From the NCBI GenBank assembly GCA_037444845.1, contig JBBILQ010000061.1, positions 1 through 16,366 of the forward strand: 16,366 bases of DNA, given 5' to 3'. The stretch comes from JARYMI01 sp037444845. Its GTDB lineage: Bacteria; Acidobacteriota; Aminicenantia; Aminicenantales; UBA8522. Under the pieces are notes generated by a model, which did no database searches, had not been told where the DNA came from, and worked only from the letters and a program-made list of their open reading frames with translations. The position numbers and the translations under genes were made by a program. Shown here in pieces: positions 1 through 6,335 of this stretch; positions within the stretch are counted from its first letter, which is position 1, and each line of letters opens with the position of its first letter.

Positions 1-43
1 ACCCCAAGATACCCGCGCAAACCCGATTTGTCCGAATGTCCAT
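1..43 (-). CDS. 5' end of an unidentified gene, cut by the left window edge
   Basis: On the minus strand an ATG at 43-41 is preceded by a clear AAGGAG ribosome-binding site (plus positions 50-55) with a 6-nt spacer. The reading frame stays open to the window edge and begins MDIRTNRVCAGILG. Only 14 codons are visible, so no family can be assigned. The call rests only on the start signals and could be a chance match, although a well-spaced AAGGAG plus ATG is not common in non-coding DNA. The gene would be transcribed leftward, away from the receptor gene at 905. Confidence 0.4.
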   Translation of the reverse strand, partial: MDIRTNRVCAGILG

Positions 44-258
44 ATTCCTCTCCTTAGACCCGGCTTTTCAACCGGGCGGGAAGTTTAATGCAAGTGAATT
101 TGTCTGTCAACAAACAGGAAGGGGGCAGAACGGCCTCCAAACACTCTTCTTTCGGACATGACTCGCGTCGTGGAGCATATGAGCATTTCCAATTCCGCCA
201 ACCTCTGATATTTTATATATTATCAACTATCGAAACAAGATTATTGGGAGCAGCTTTG

Positions 259-286
259 GGGGACGCCATACATAATACACTTAATT
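259..286 (-). repeat. REP-like motif, copy D (left arm of an inverted pair)
   Basis: Read on the minus strand this ends GTATGGCGTCCCC and matches copy C at 14733-14757 closely: one inserted base and two substitutions over about 27 positions. A tight hairpin, AATTGC-CA-GCAATT, follows at 283-296. A G-run with a diverged second GGGG-CGCCAT lies at 300-310. Together with copy A at 514-538 in the opposite orientation it forms the two arms of a REPIN-like unit. The relationship between copies is visible directly; the name REP-like is by analogy. Confidence 0.65.
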
Positions 287-359
287 GCCAGCAATTTTCG
301 GGGGGCGCCATTGCCTATAAGCTAATTTTTATTATATATATTTGTGGTGCCCTATTTAG

Positions 360-513
360 CCTGGACTATTCACGAAATGAAAGGAAAAAATCCCCTCTCC
401 CCATGTGGGAGAGGGTCGGGGTGAGGGGGATCATTCAAAGATTCCCCCTCCCCTCTATCCCCTCCCGCCAGGGGAGGGGGCGTTTTATCGTATCATTTTG
501 TGAATAGATCAGG
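360..513. mobile_element. MITE-like element with terminal inverted repeats
   Basis: The ends are 21-bp imperfect inverted repeats: 360-380 against 493-513, with 18 of 21 positions pairing. The core CTATTCAC is perfect. The interior is dominated by C-rich and G-rich hairpins, for example CCCTCTCCC at about 393-401 with GGGAGAGGG just after it, and CCCCTCCC with GGGGAGGGG near 460-479. The element is bounded by TTAG on both sides (356-359 and 514-517), which looks like a 4-bp target-site duplication. No transposase is encoded, so movement would need help in trans. The first 50 bp recur exactly at the right end of the window. Similar C/G-rich palindromes are dispersed in many bacterial genomes. 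Confidence 0.75.
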
Positions 514-538
514 TTAGTATATTACGTATGCTGTCCCC
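514..538 (+). repeat. REP-like motif, copy A (right arm of an inverted pair)
   Basis: Starts TTAGTATATTACGTATG and ends GTCCCC. It differs from copy C (14733-14757) by four substitutions in 25 positions, with no gaps. It begins exactly at the TTAG that borders the MITE-like element, so the insertion sits at the inner edge of this arm. It faces copy D at 259-286. Confidence 0.65.
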
Positions 539-652
539 CTATTGCGGGCGGGAAAAAATTCAATTTTTTGGATAAAATTCAAAAAATTGGATATATCGAA
601 TATTTGTAAAATCACAATTCATTTATTATGAACAATTTAGACATTATAAAAA

Positions 653-669
653 TTGGCACAAATATTGCT
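653..669 (+). promoter_or_regulatory. Candidate sigma-54 (-24/-12) promoter for the receptor gene
   Basis: The sequence TTGGCACAAATATTGCT matches the sigma-54 consensus TGGCAC-N5-TTGCW. GG lies at 655-656 and GC at 667-668, exactly 12 bases apart. Transcription would start near 680 and leave a leader of about 225 nt before the receptor start at 905. A TATAAT at 672-677 overlaps this region, but it has no TTGACA-like -35 box at the right distance, so a sigma-70 promoter is the weaker reading. No sigma-54 activator gene lies in the window. Confidence 0.5.
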
Positions 670-770
670 AATATAATGTTGGACAATCAAATATAATTAT
701 ATATAATTATGTAGTTTGAAAGGCATCCGAAAAGCAGCGTTGCGAAAACACTTAATAATCCAGGCTAAAA

Positions 771-904
771 AAGGAGGTGAGAATAAAATATAATTTAAAC
801 AGGCAAAAGAGTGGAGTGTTCTTACACTCCTGGGCATGGGATCAAATTTCGCTCCACGCTTGCAAAAAGCGTGAAGCGGGAGATGTGAAAAAAGGAGGTC
901 AAAA
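771..904 (+). promoter_or_regulatory. Structured leader with two Shine-Dalgarno sites
   Basis: AAGGAGGTGA at 771-780 is a near-perfect complement of the 16S 3' end, yet no ATG, GTG or TTG lies at a usable distance; the nearest GTG is at 811. A second site, GGAGGT at 894-899, serves the receptor's TTG at 905 with a 5-nt spacer. Two hairpins lie between them: GGAGTGT (813-819) with ACACTCC (824-830), and 850-861 with 867-878 (11 of 12 pairs). A frame of 25 codons from the GTG at 811 ends at 888, but its distance from the first site argues against translation. The arrangement could act as a translational control element; this is inference. Confidence 0.4.
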
Positions 905-3900
905 TTGCGAAGGGTTTTAATACTTCTTTTCGCGCTTCTCATTTCCACTTCCTTAGCGGCTCAGCACAGAACTGGAAATATTTATGGGACGGTTGTTGAC
1001 CAGGAAGGCACTCCCCTGCCTGGTGTCACTGTTACGTTGAGTGGCATGTACACAGCTCCGCTGAGAACGATTTCATCCGCTGACGGCCATTTCAGGTTCC
1101 TTTCACTCTCTCCTTCCCGAGACTACGCCCTCAAGTTAGAGCTGGCCGGATTTAAGACAAAAATCGAGGAGAATATCATTGTCACCGTTGGAGGAAACAC
1201 AAGCCTGACACTCAGCATGGAGATGGGCGCTCTGGAAGAGGAAGTCACAGTCACGGCTGTTTCTCCGGTAGTGGATGCCAAGAAGACATCCGTCGGAACA
1301 AACATAGGCCACGAAGCGCTGCAGTCGCTCCCGAGCGCAAGAGACCCGTGGGTATTCCTGAAATTGGCGCCCGGGACGATTGCCGACAGGGAAGATGTCG
1401 GCGGGACCGATACCGGCATGCAGTCAACTATGCTGGCCAGGGGAGCCGCAAGCTCCGCCCAGAATCAATGGAACATAGATGGAGTAATGGTTGGCGACCC
1501 GGCGGCGATCGGAGCATCGATCACGTACTACGATTTTGATGCTTTCGAGGAGATGCATATCTCTGTGGCCGGCAGTGATGTCACCACTCAAACCGGTGGA
1601 ATCGCCCTCAACCTGGTCACCCGGAGAGGCGGGAACAGAGTCACCTTGGGCGGAAGATTCTATGTGACAGATGGGAAAAAATTCCAGGCTGACAACATGA
1701 AGGAGGAGTTCAAGAAGGAAGGATTGATCGGAACAAACAAAATCCGCCGAATCGAGGACTACGGCGTCAACTTCGGGCTCCCCATTATCAGGGACAAAAT
1801 CTGGTTCTGGGGGTCCTACGGCGTCCAGGATATTAAATCCGACACCATCTTAGGGGGTCCGTGGGATATGCTTCTCACCAATTACGCGGCCAAACTCAAC
1901 TTCCAGCTCATTCCTCAGAACAGGATTGAAGTCTTTATCCACTCGGGAAACAAGGAAATGTGGGGAAGAGGCGCCTCCACTGCGAACCCGGAAGGTCTCT
2001 ACCAGGGCACGAAATACCATTTTGGAACTCCTATCGTCAAATCGCAAGTCGAGCACATGTTCGGAGACAATATTCTTATGTCCTTAAAGCACGGCTATAC
2101 CGGCGGCGGCTTCCATCTGACACCGATGACCGACATGAAATTTGAAAAACAGGCTGTTTGGGATTTCGTAGCGAATCGTTACTACGGCTCCCAATCCTCA
2201 CGGTATTGGTGCGACAGGCCCCAGCACCAGTTCACTTTTACGACAGACTATTTCAATGACAACCTGTTTGGAGCAAGCCATGAGCTCAAGTTAGGAGCCG
2301 AATTCAACGTCAGGTCCGCCTACACAGAGTCGGTCTGGTCCGGGAACTATATCCTCTACCGCAACTTCAACGCTCCGGTCGCCGATTTTGACGGCGACGG
2401 CAGGACCGATATTCCCCCCAGCAACTTTTATCGGTTGGACTACTGGAGAGGCTTCTATGAAGATCTCGCGGTGAGGCAATTTGCCGGGTTTATAAGGGAC
2501 ACGATAACTTTCGGCAGGTTAAACCTGTTAATCGGGGTAAGGTACGACCATCAAACCCCCCGCGTCGACCCCTTTGATGTTATTGCTGTGGACAGGGGCA
2601 GCAAAGCGTGGACAGACTATTTCACGCCCAAAACCATCGATGTGCTGGAAAAGCTCCTTCCTGCAGCCAAACACGGCAAAGTCAAGGCAACCGCCAAGGA
2701 CGGAAGCTCCTATGCCTGGAGAACTTTCTCGCCGCGGCTCGGGCTAACCTGGGATGTGGCCGGCGACGGAAAGACCATCGCCAAGCTAATCTTGAGCCAA
2801 TACGGAAATTTCATGGGCGTGGGCGAAGCATGGCGCTGGAAGAAGGGAGGAACAGAAGGCTGGGTGGATGTCCACTGGTGGGACCTCAACAGGGATAGCA
2901 AAATAGATTTCACAGAGCTTTACTGGTGGAACTTCAGGACAGCTCCCCTTTATCAGCTCTATCGGATTTATGATGATGCTGGAAACTTCATAGGAAAAAT
3001 AGACGATGCAGCTGATCAATTCTGGGCCGGTTTTGATATCCGAAACCCCATTGCCCTTGTTGACCCCTACCGGGTTATTGACGCTAATGCCCAATCCCCG
3101 CGGACTTCTGAGGCTATCCTGACTCTTGAAAGAGAGCTCTTCACCGATGCGGCTGTTTCGGTCAATGCGACCTACCGAAGGTACGACAAATTCACGTGGG
3201 CGCGTAAGTATTTCCCGGCCACTGGCGAAGTGGACAATCAGGGTTGGTACATCTCTGCCGGCAAACTGCCAGCCACTATCCCTGGCGTGGGCTCAACCAA
3301 AGACGCAGCTAAACACGATTACTACTACGCTTCGACTCTCCAAACTCGCTATTCCCCGTACACCTGGGAGCAGGTGATGCCCTCAGACCGCCACAATGAG
3401 TATTTGGGGTTTGACCTTATCTTCACCAAGAGGCTGTCCAACAAATGGATGTTCGACGGGAGCTTCACATGGCAGCACCAGGTTACCAAATACGGGAAAA
3501 AAGGTTATCTCAGCCCCAACAATGTCTGGGCCTATGAGGGAGCGCCCATAGCTCCTTTAGTAGGCGGAGCGGCAGGAAAGATCGACCAGTTTACCCACAC
3601 CAACTGGATTTTCAAATTTTCTGGACTCTATCAGCTCCCCTTCGATATCAACGTCTCTGCCACTTTTAACGCCAGGCAAGGCTGGATCATCCGCGAATTC
3701 CTCACGTTTGTGAACTACACCCTGCCCAACCCCGCCAGTCGTTCCTTCACCCTTGACCTGACACCTTTTGGCTCGGGAAGACTGCCCAATTTGTACCACT
3801 TAGATGTTCGAGTGGAAAAGATGATTAAGGCCGGCGATTTCGGCCGAATCTACGTCATGGCTGATTTCTTCAATGCGAATAACGCGGATACTGCAATCAG

Positions 3901-4045
3901 GCGCTACCAGAAGAACCACGGCGCCTACCACTACTACGGGGAAGGCCACGCGAGCAACAGGTTGGTCCCGGATCCAAACTTCAATAAGTTGAACGAAATC
4001 ATCAACCCCCTTGTGATAAGATTCGGAGTGCGGTTCTCTTACTGA
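905..4045 (+). CDS. TonB-dependent-receptor-type outer membrane protein (Oar-like) with carboxypeptidase-regulatory-like domain
   Basis: An outer membrane beta-barrel likely to import or bind a large substrate using TonB energy; the substrate is unknown. The start is TTG at 905, fixed by GGAGGT 5 nt upstream and by an immediate signal peptide (residues 1-19, cut near SLA-A). Residues about 22-110 form a carboxypeptidase-regulatory-like beta sandwich (GTVVDQEGTPLPGVTVTLSG). Residues about 115-245 resemble the plug, with the NQWNIDGVMVGD segment. The rest is aromatic-rich barrel ending IRFGVRFSY, a typical outer membrane C-terminal signal. At 1046 residues it has normal length for Oar-like proteins. 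Residues 660-671 read DLNRDSKIDFTE, a canonical EF-hand loop, and 494-502 (DFDGDGRTD) is a second calcium-loop-like stretch. No clear TonB box was seen and no SusD-like partner lies nearby. It is a single-gene unit closed by a terminator. Confidence 0.88.
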   Translation: MRRVLILLFALLISTSLAAQHRTGNIYGTVVDQEGTPLPGVTVTLSGMYTAPLRTISSADGHFRFLSLSPSRDYALKLELAGFKTKIEENIIVTVGGNTSLTLSMEMGALEEEVTVTAVSPVVDAKKTSVGTNIGHEALQSLPSARDPWVFLKLAPGTIADREDVGGTDTGMQSTMLARGAASSAQNQWNIDGVMVGDPAAIGASITYYDFDAFEEMHISVAGSDVTTQTGGIALNLVTRRGGNRVTLGGRFYVTDGKKFQADNMKEEFKKEGLIGTNKIRRIEDYGVNFGLPIIRDKIWFWGSYGVQDIKSDTILGGPWDMLLTNYAAKLNFQLIPQNRIEVFIHSGNKEMWGRGASTANPEGLYQGTKYHFGTPIVKSQVEHMFGDNILMSLKHGYTGGGFHLTPMTDMKFEKQAVWDFVANRYYGSQSSRYWCDRPQHQFTFTTDYFNDNLFGASHELKLGAEFNVRSAYTESVWSGNYILYRNFNAPVADFDGDGRTDIPPSNFYRLDYWRGFYEDLAVRQFAGFIRDTITFGRLNLLIGVRYDHQTPRVDPFDVIAVDRGSKAWTDYFTPKTIDVLEKLLPAAKHGKVKATAKDGSSYAWRTFSPRLGLTWDVAGDGKTIAKLILSQYGNFMGVGEAWRWKKGGTEGWVDVHWWDLNRDSKIDFTELYWWNFRTAPLYQLYRIYDDAGNFIGKIDDAADQFWAGFDIRNPIALVDPYRVIDANAQSPRTSEAILTLERELFTDAAVSVNATYRRYDKFTWARKYFPATGEVDNQGWYISAGKLPATIPGVGSTKDAAKHDYYYASTLQTRYSPYTWEQVMPSDRHNEYLGFDLIFTKRLSNKWMFDGSFTWQHQVTKYGKKGYLSPNNVWAYEGAPIAPLVGGAAGKIDQFTHTNWIFKFSGLYQLPFDINVSATFNARQGWIIREFLTFVNYTLPNPASRSFTLDLTPFGSGRLPNLYHLDVRVEKMIKAGDFGRIYVMADFFNANNADTAIRRYQKNHGAYHYYGEGHASNRLVPDPNFNKLNEIINPLVIRFGVRFSY

Positions 4046-4061
4046 GCAGAAACAGAATCAC

Positions 4062-4102
4062 AAAGCCCCGCCCTTTCTCCGAAAAGGGCGGGGCTTTTTT
4101 TT
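4062..4102 (+). terminator. Strong Rho-independent terminator
   Basis: A perfect 15-bp GC-rich stem (4062-4076 with 4083-4097) has a 6-nt loop and is followed by eight T residues (4095-4102). It begins 16 nt after the receptor stop codon. On the opposite strand only TTT follows the stem, so termination of the leftward operon would be weaker. Confidence 0.93.
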
Positions 4103-4139
4103 ATTTAGCGCGAGTTTAGGGCGTTTTATTCTTTCATCT

Positions 4140-4640
4140 CTAACAACCAATGAGTCCCGACTCCTCTCCACAGAAGGCGACAAAGACCAGAGTGGCCTCG
4201 TGTGGTTCCTGACTCAAAACCCTGGCCAGTTCGATGATCGTGGCGACACCGGACCCATCGTCATTTGCGCCGGGAATCTCGGGTGTAGCCGAATCAATAT
4301 GAGCGCCGACGATGATTTCTCTCGGAGTCCTTCCCGAAAGCCGGCCGATGACGTTGAAGCTTTCGGTGTTGAGGGCGCTCAGCCACAACATGCCTTCTCC
4401 TTCTTTTACCGGCTGCCATTCGACCTGGCAGCCGACCTCGGCAAGCTTCTCGGCGAAATAGGTCAGGGCTGCTTTCTCCTGGGGGGAGCCGAGCGGCCGC
4501 CCCCCGATCTTTCCAGCCAGGACCTTCAAGTGCTCGAGCGCCTTTTCCCGGGAAAATCCTTCTTGCGCCAGAACAGGGCTGAGCCCAGCCAGCGCTACGC
4601 TGAATCGCGCTGCTGAGTTTTTATCAACGCGCAGGGAGGA
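4140..4640 (-). pseudogene. Remnant of an exported M28-family zinc peptidase
   Basis: Read on the minus strand, the frame follows the TAG of the rubrerythrin-like gene directly and is in frame with it. It shows a signal-peptide tail (ARFSVALAGLSPVLAQ), then the usual M28 N-terminal region (HLKVLAGKIGGRPLGSP). The metal-binding stretches follow: the His of VGAHIDSA, the Asp of PGANDDGSG and the paired Glu of CGEESGLIG. It ends abruptly at TAG (4142-4140) right after the Glu pair. The second half of the catalytic domain, with the remaining metal ligands, is missing. No ATG, GTG or TTG precedes the signal peptide in frame; the only in-frame candidate is TTG at 4529, inside the mature domain. Both ends are therefore lost and a working enzyme is unlikely. 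M28 aminopeptidases or carboxypeptidases normally act in the periplasm or outside the cell. Confidence 0.8.
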
Positions 4641-5162
4641 CTAGTATTTTCCATCCATCTGGAATTCGGCGCTGTCGAGCCAGAACCCCGAGCCCGTCAC
4701 CGAATCATACTGGGCCTGGAGAAGGTCGTAATGGAAACTTTCCTCTTCCGCGATTTTCTTGAAAATCTCCCTGGCCGCCGGGTCGCTCATGGCGGCCGCC
4801 GACTGCCTGAAAAAATCGATGGCCTTTTTTTCGAGCTCCATGCCGATGCGCAGGGCTTCGACCTCGCTCTGGCCCTCTGCTCTTTTCATCCTGCTGGCCA
4901 GCTCTTCGATCACAGCCGATGGTCCCTTCAATTCTTCCCTTTTTACCTGTTTTTTCCAGTCGTCCGATTTGATGACGGAGCTGAAAAGCCGGCTGAAGGC
5001 GTCCAGATGCTTGACTTCCTCCTCGGCCAGACGAAGGAACATCCTTTTCCCAAGCTCGTTGTGGGTGATTTCAGCCGCCTTCTTAAAAAAGGCCTGGCCG
5101 TTGATTTCCAGCTTTATGGCCTCCTCGATGAACGTCTTCACCTCACGGCTTATTTTTTTCAT
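4641..5162 (-). CDS. Rubrerythrin-like ferritin-family protein
   Basis: A 173-residue four-helix diiron protein, probably reducing peroxide or handling iron in the cytoplasm of an anaerobe. Two repeated half-sites are visible: Glu19 with Glu49-x-x-His52 (EEEVKH), and the Glu109/Glu111 region with Glu141-x-x-His144 (EEESFH), as in rubrerythrin diiron sites. No rubredoxin Cys4 domain is present, so electrons must come from another protein. The C-terminus (GSGFWLDSAEF) is of the type seen in stand-alone ferritin-like proteins. Start choice: AAGGAG (within 5169-5175) lies 6 nt before the ATG at 5162; an ATG three bases earlier is also possible but spaced only 3 nt. The frame opens further upstream, but that part overlaps the preceding gene. 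It lies about 28 nt after the acetyltransferase gene, probably as one operon. Confidence 0.88.
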   Translation of the reverse strand: MKKISREVKTFIEEAIKLEINGQAFFKKAAEITHNELGKRMFLRLAEEEVKHLDAFSRLFSSVIKSDDWKKQVKREELKGPSAVIEELASRMKRAEGQSEVEALRIGMELEKKAIDFFRQSAAAMSDPAAREIFKKIAEEESFHYDLLQAQYDSVTGSGFWLDSAEFQMDGKY

Positions 5163-5190
5163 CATGATCTCCTTTCGGTTTAATAGACAC

Positions 5191-6177
5191 TCATTTTCGA
5201 AGAACATAATAATTTGCCCGGGATTCGCCCGCAGCCCCAAGAAAATCGACCACTCGGTATCCATTCTGGAAGAGTTCCTGAAAGATATGCCTTGTCTGGA
5301 GCCGCCAGTCAAGGGGAATGCGGCGGACAGCCCCGTCCTCGACATCCGTCTCACGGAGCATCAGATAAAAATCCCGGGGAATCCTGACGAACAGGACCTC
5401 CGATTCTTTATCAATCTTATCGAGGCCGACTCCAACGACACACTCGAGCTTTAGAGCGCCGCTTCGACCTCTGACCGTTTTTTCTTCAACTTGAACGAGA
5501 CAGCATTTCTCCTCGATTAAGGCCGCGGCATCGCACTCCTTTACTCCAGCCTTTTTGGTTAAATCCCAGGACATGAAGAACCGGTCGCTGGGGATGTCGA
5601 GCCGGTTGAGCAAACCGCCGTACTCCCCGTAGGTCGAAACTCTGTATTCCACCACCTCCATCCCGAAATAATGGACGTTTCGCCAGGCGTTAACGCCGGT
5701 CAGCGGGTCATAGGTGCAGGTGATCGTGGATATTCCAAGCACGCTCAACACCTTCTCCCGCTGGAATTCCTTGATCAGCACGCCGAGCCCGAAGCGACGA
5801 AACTCCTCCTTGACTGCTGTGTACTGGGAATAGAACTGGTGGTTGTCTGCCCGCCTGAAGCCGATGTTTTTATCCTTTATGCCAACAAACCCGTAAGAAA
5901 ACCCGATAAAATGCTCGGGGTCAGCCTCCGGGACACCCGCCGCCTTCTCGCTGTAAACTCCGATGAAAAGCGCGCTTCCGTCGTGGAGGAAATTCTCGCA
6001 CATGAGGTTGCGCGTGCCCGGCAGGTTATCTTCGGGAAAACCCCACACCTCCTCCCTGAGGGCCTCGTATTTGGCGTAATCCCGGGCGTCGTCAGATGTT
6101 TCAACCCGGAGCAGAAACCTCCGGCCTTTAACCGTGACGATTCTCTCGAAGTCTTTTTTTAAGGGCGTGTTTATCAT
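5191..6177 (-). CDS. GNAT-superfamily acetyltransferase (COG3375-like)
   Basis: A 328-residue cytoplasmic protein. An acetyl-CoA-binding motif is visible at 127-132 (RRFGLG) after a beta strand (QFYSQYTAV), as in GNAT folds. The segment at about 155-205, TYDPLTGVNAWRNVHYFG, then Tyr-Gly, Leu-Asn and IPSDRFFMSW, matches the pattern I associate with COG3375 predicted acetyltransferases. The last 120 residues (from about 208) form an extra domain usual in that group. The substrate is unknown. ATG at 6177 has no clear Shine-Dalgarno site but lies about 27 nt downstream of a good promoter, which supports this start. The rubrerythrin-like gene follows at once, so the two are probably co-expressed; no functional link is known to me. 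Confidence 0.75.
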   Translation of the reverse strand: MINTPLKKDFERIVTVKGRRFLLRVETSDDARDYAKYEALREEVWGFPEDNLPGTRNLMCENFLHDGSALFIGVYSEKAAGVPEADPEHFIGFSYGFVGIKDKNIGFRRADNHQFYSQYTAVKEEFRRFGLGVLIKEFQREKVLSVLGISTITCTYDPLTGVNAWRNVHYFGMEVVEYRVSTYGEYGGLLNRLDIPSDRFFMSWDLTKKAGVKECDAAALIEEKCCLVQVEEKTVRGRSGALKLECVVGVGLDKIDKESEVLFVRIPRDFYLMLRETDVEDGAVRRIPLDWRLQTRHIFQELFQNGYRVVDFLGAAGESRANYYVLRK

Positions 6178-6210
6178 AAACGATAACCGTGATTTCCGGC
6201 CGAGAACCTG

Positions 6211-6239
6211 ATTTTAGCGAATCACCTGGGCTTATGCAA
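6211..6239 (-). promoter_or_regulatory. Sigma-70-type promoter for the acetyltransferase/rubrerythrin operon
   Basis: On the minus strand TTGCAT (6239-6234) and TAAAAT (6216-6211) are separated by 17 bp. The transcription start would be near 6204, giving a leader of about 27 nt before the ATG at 6177. Confidence 0.6.
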
Positions 6240-6254
6240 ATCACGCCGCCGATG

Positions 6255-6283
6255 TTGAATTCGGCTCCCTTTTATTATATTGT
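6255..6283 (+). promoter_or_regulatory. Possible promoter for the CehA/McbA-like gene
   Basis: TTGAAT (6255-6260) and TATTGT (6278-6283) are 17 bp apart, each matching 4 of 6 consensus positions. TATATT at 6276-6281 with 15-bp spacing is an alternative. The AT-rich position in a divergent intergenic gap supports a promoter somewhere here. Confidence 0.35.
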
Positions 6284-6335
6284 AATACCCCTCCAAGCTA
6301 ATATCATGATAGATACTTCTTTCCAAGGGGAAAAA

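Larger units (their letters stand above)
44..904. other. Gene-free repeat-rich region and receptor leader
   Basis: This 860-base stretch has no convincing gene. A small hairpin (CCCGG near 59-64 with CCGGG near 71-75) lies at its left end. It contains a REP-like inverted pair (258-539) with a MITE-like insertion (360-513), an AT-rich segment (about 540-720) with a perfect 10-bp inverted repeat, CAATTTTTTG at 561-570 and CAAAAAATTG at 580-589, a sigma-54-type promoter candidate, and a structured leader for the receptor gene. The open frames that cross it run through the repeats and have no family character. Confidence 0.7.

Noticed and set aside
88..507. An open frame of 139 codons on the plus strand
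   Set aside because: It crosses the REP-like arm and the whole MITE-like element, ends in the element's inverted repeat, has no ribosome site and shows no protein-like pattern.
697..948. An open frame of 83 codons on the minus strand
   Set aside because: It lies antisense to the receptor leader and start, crosses the leader hairpins and has no family character.
2880..2950. EF-hand loop as evidence of a dockerin or cellulosome component
   Set aside because: There is only one canonical loop, placed inside the barrel region and without the paired 22-residue dockerin repeat.
4759..5454. A long plus-strand frame opposite the rubrerythrin-like and acetyltransferase genes
   Set aside because: Both minus-strand genes have clear family motifs and start signals; this frame is a by-product of their codon use, as are the long frames opposite the lipid kinase (8950-9804) and the M81 gene (13761-14723).
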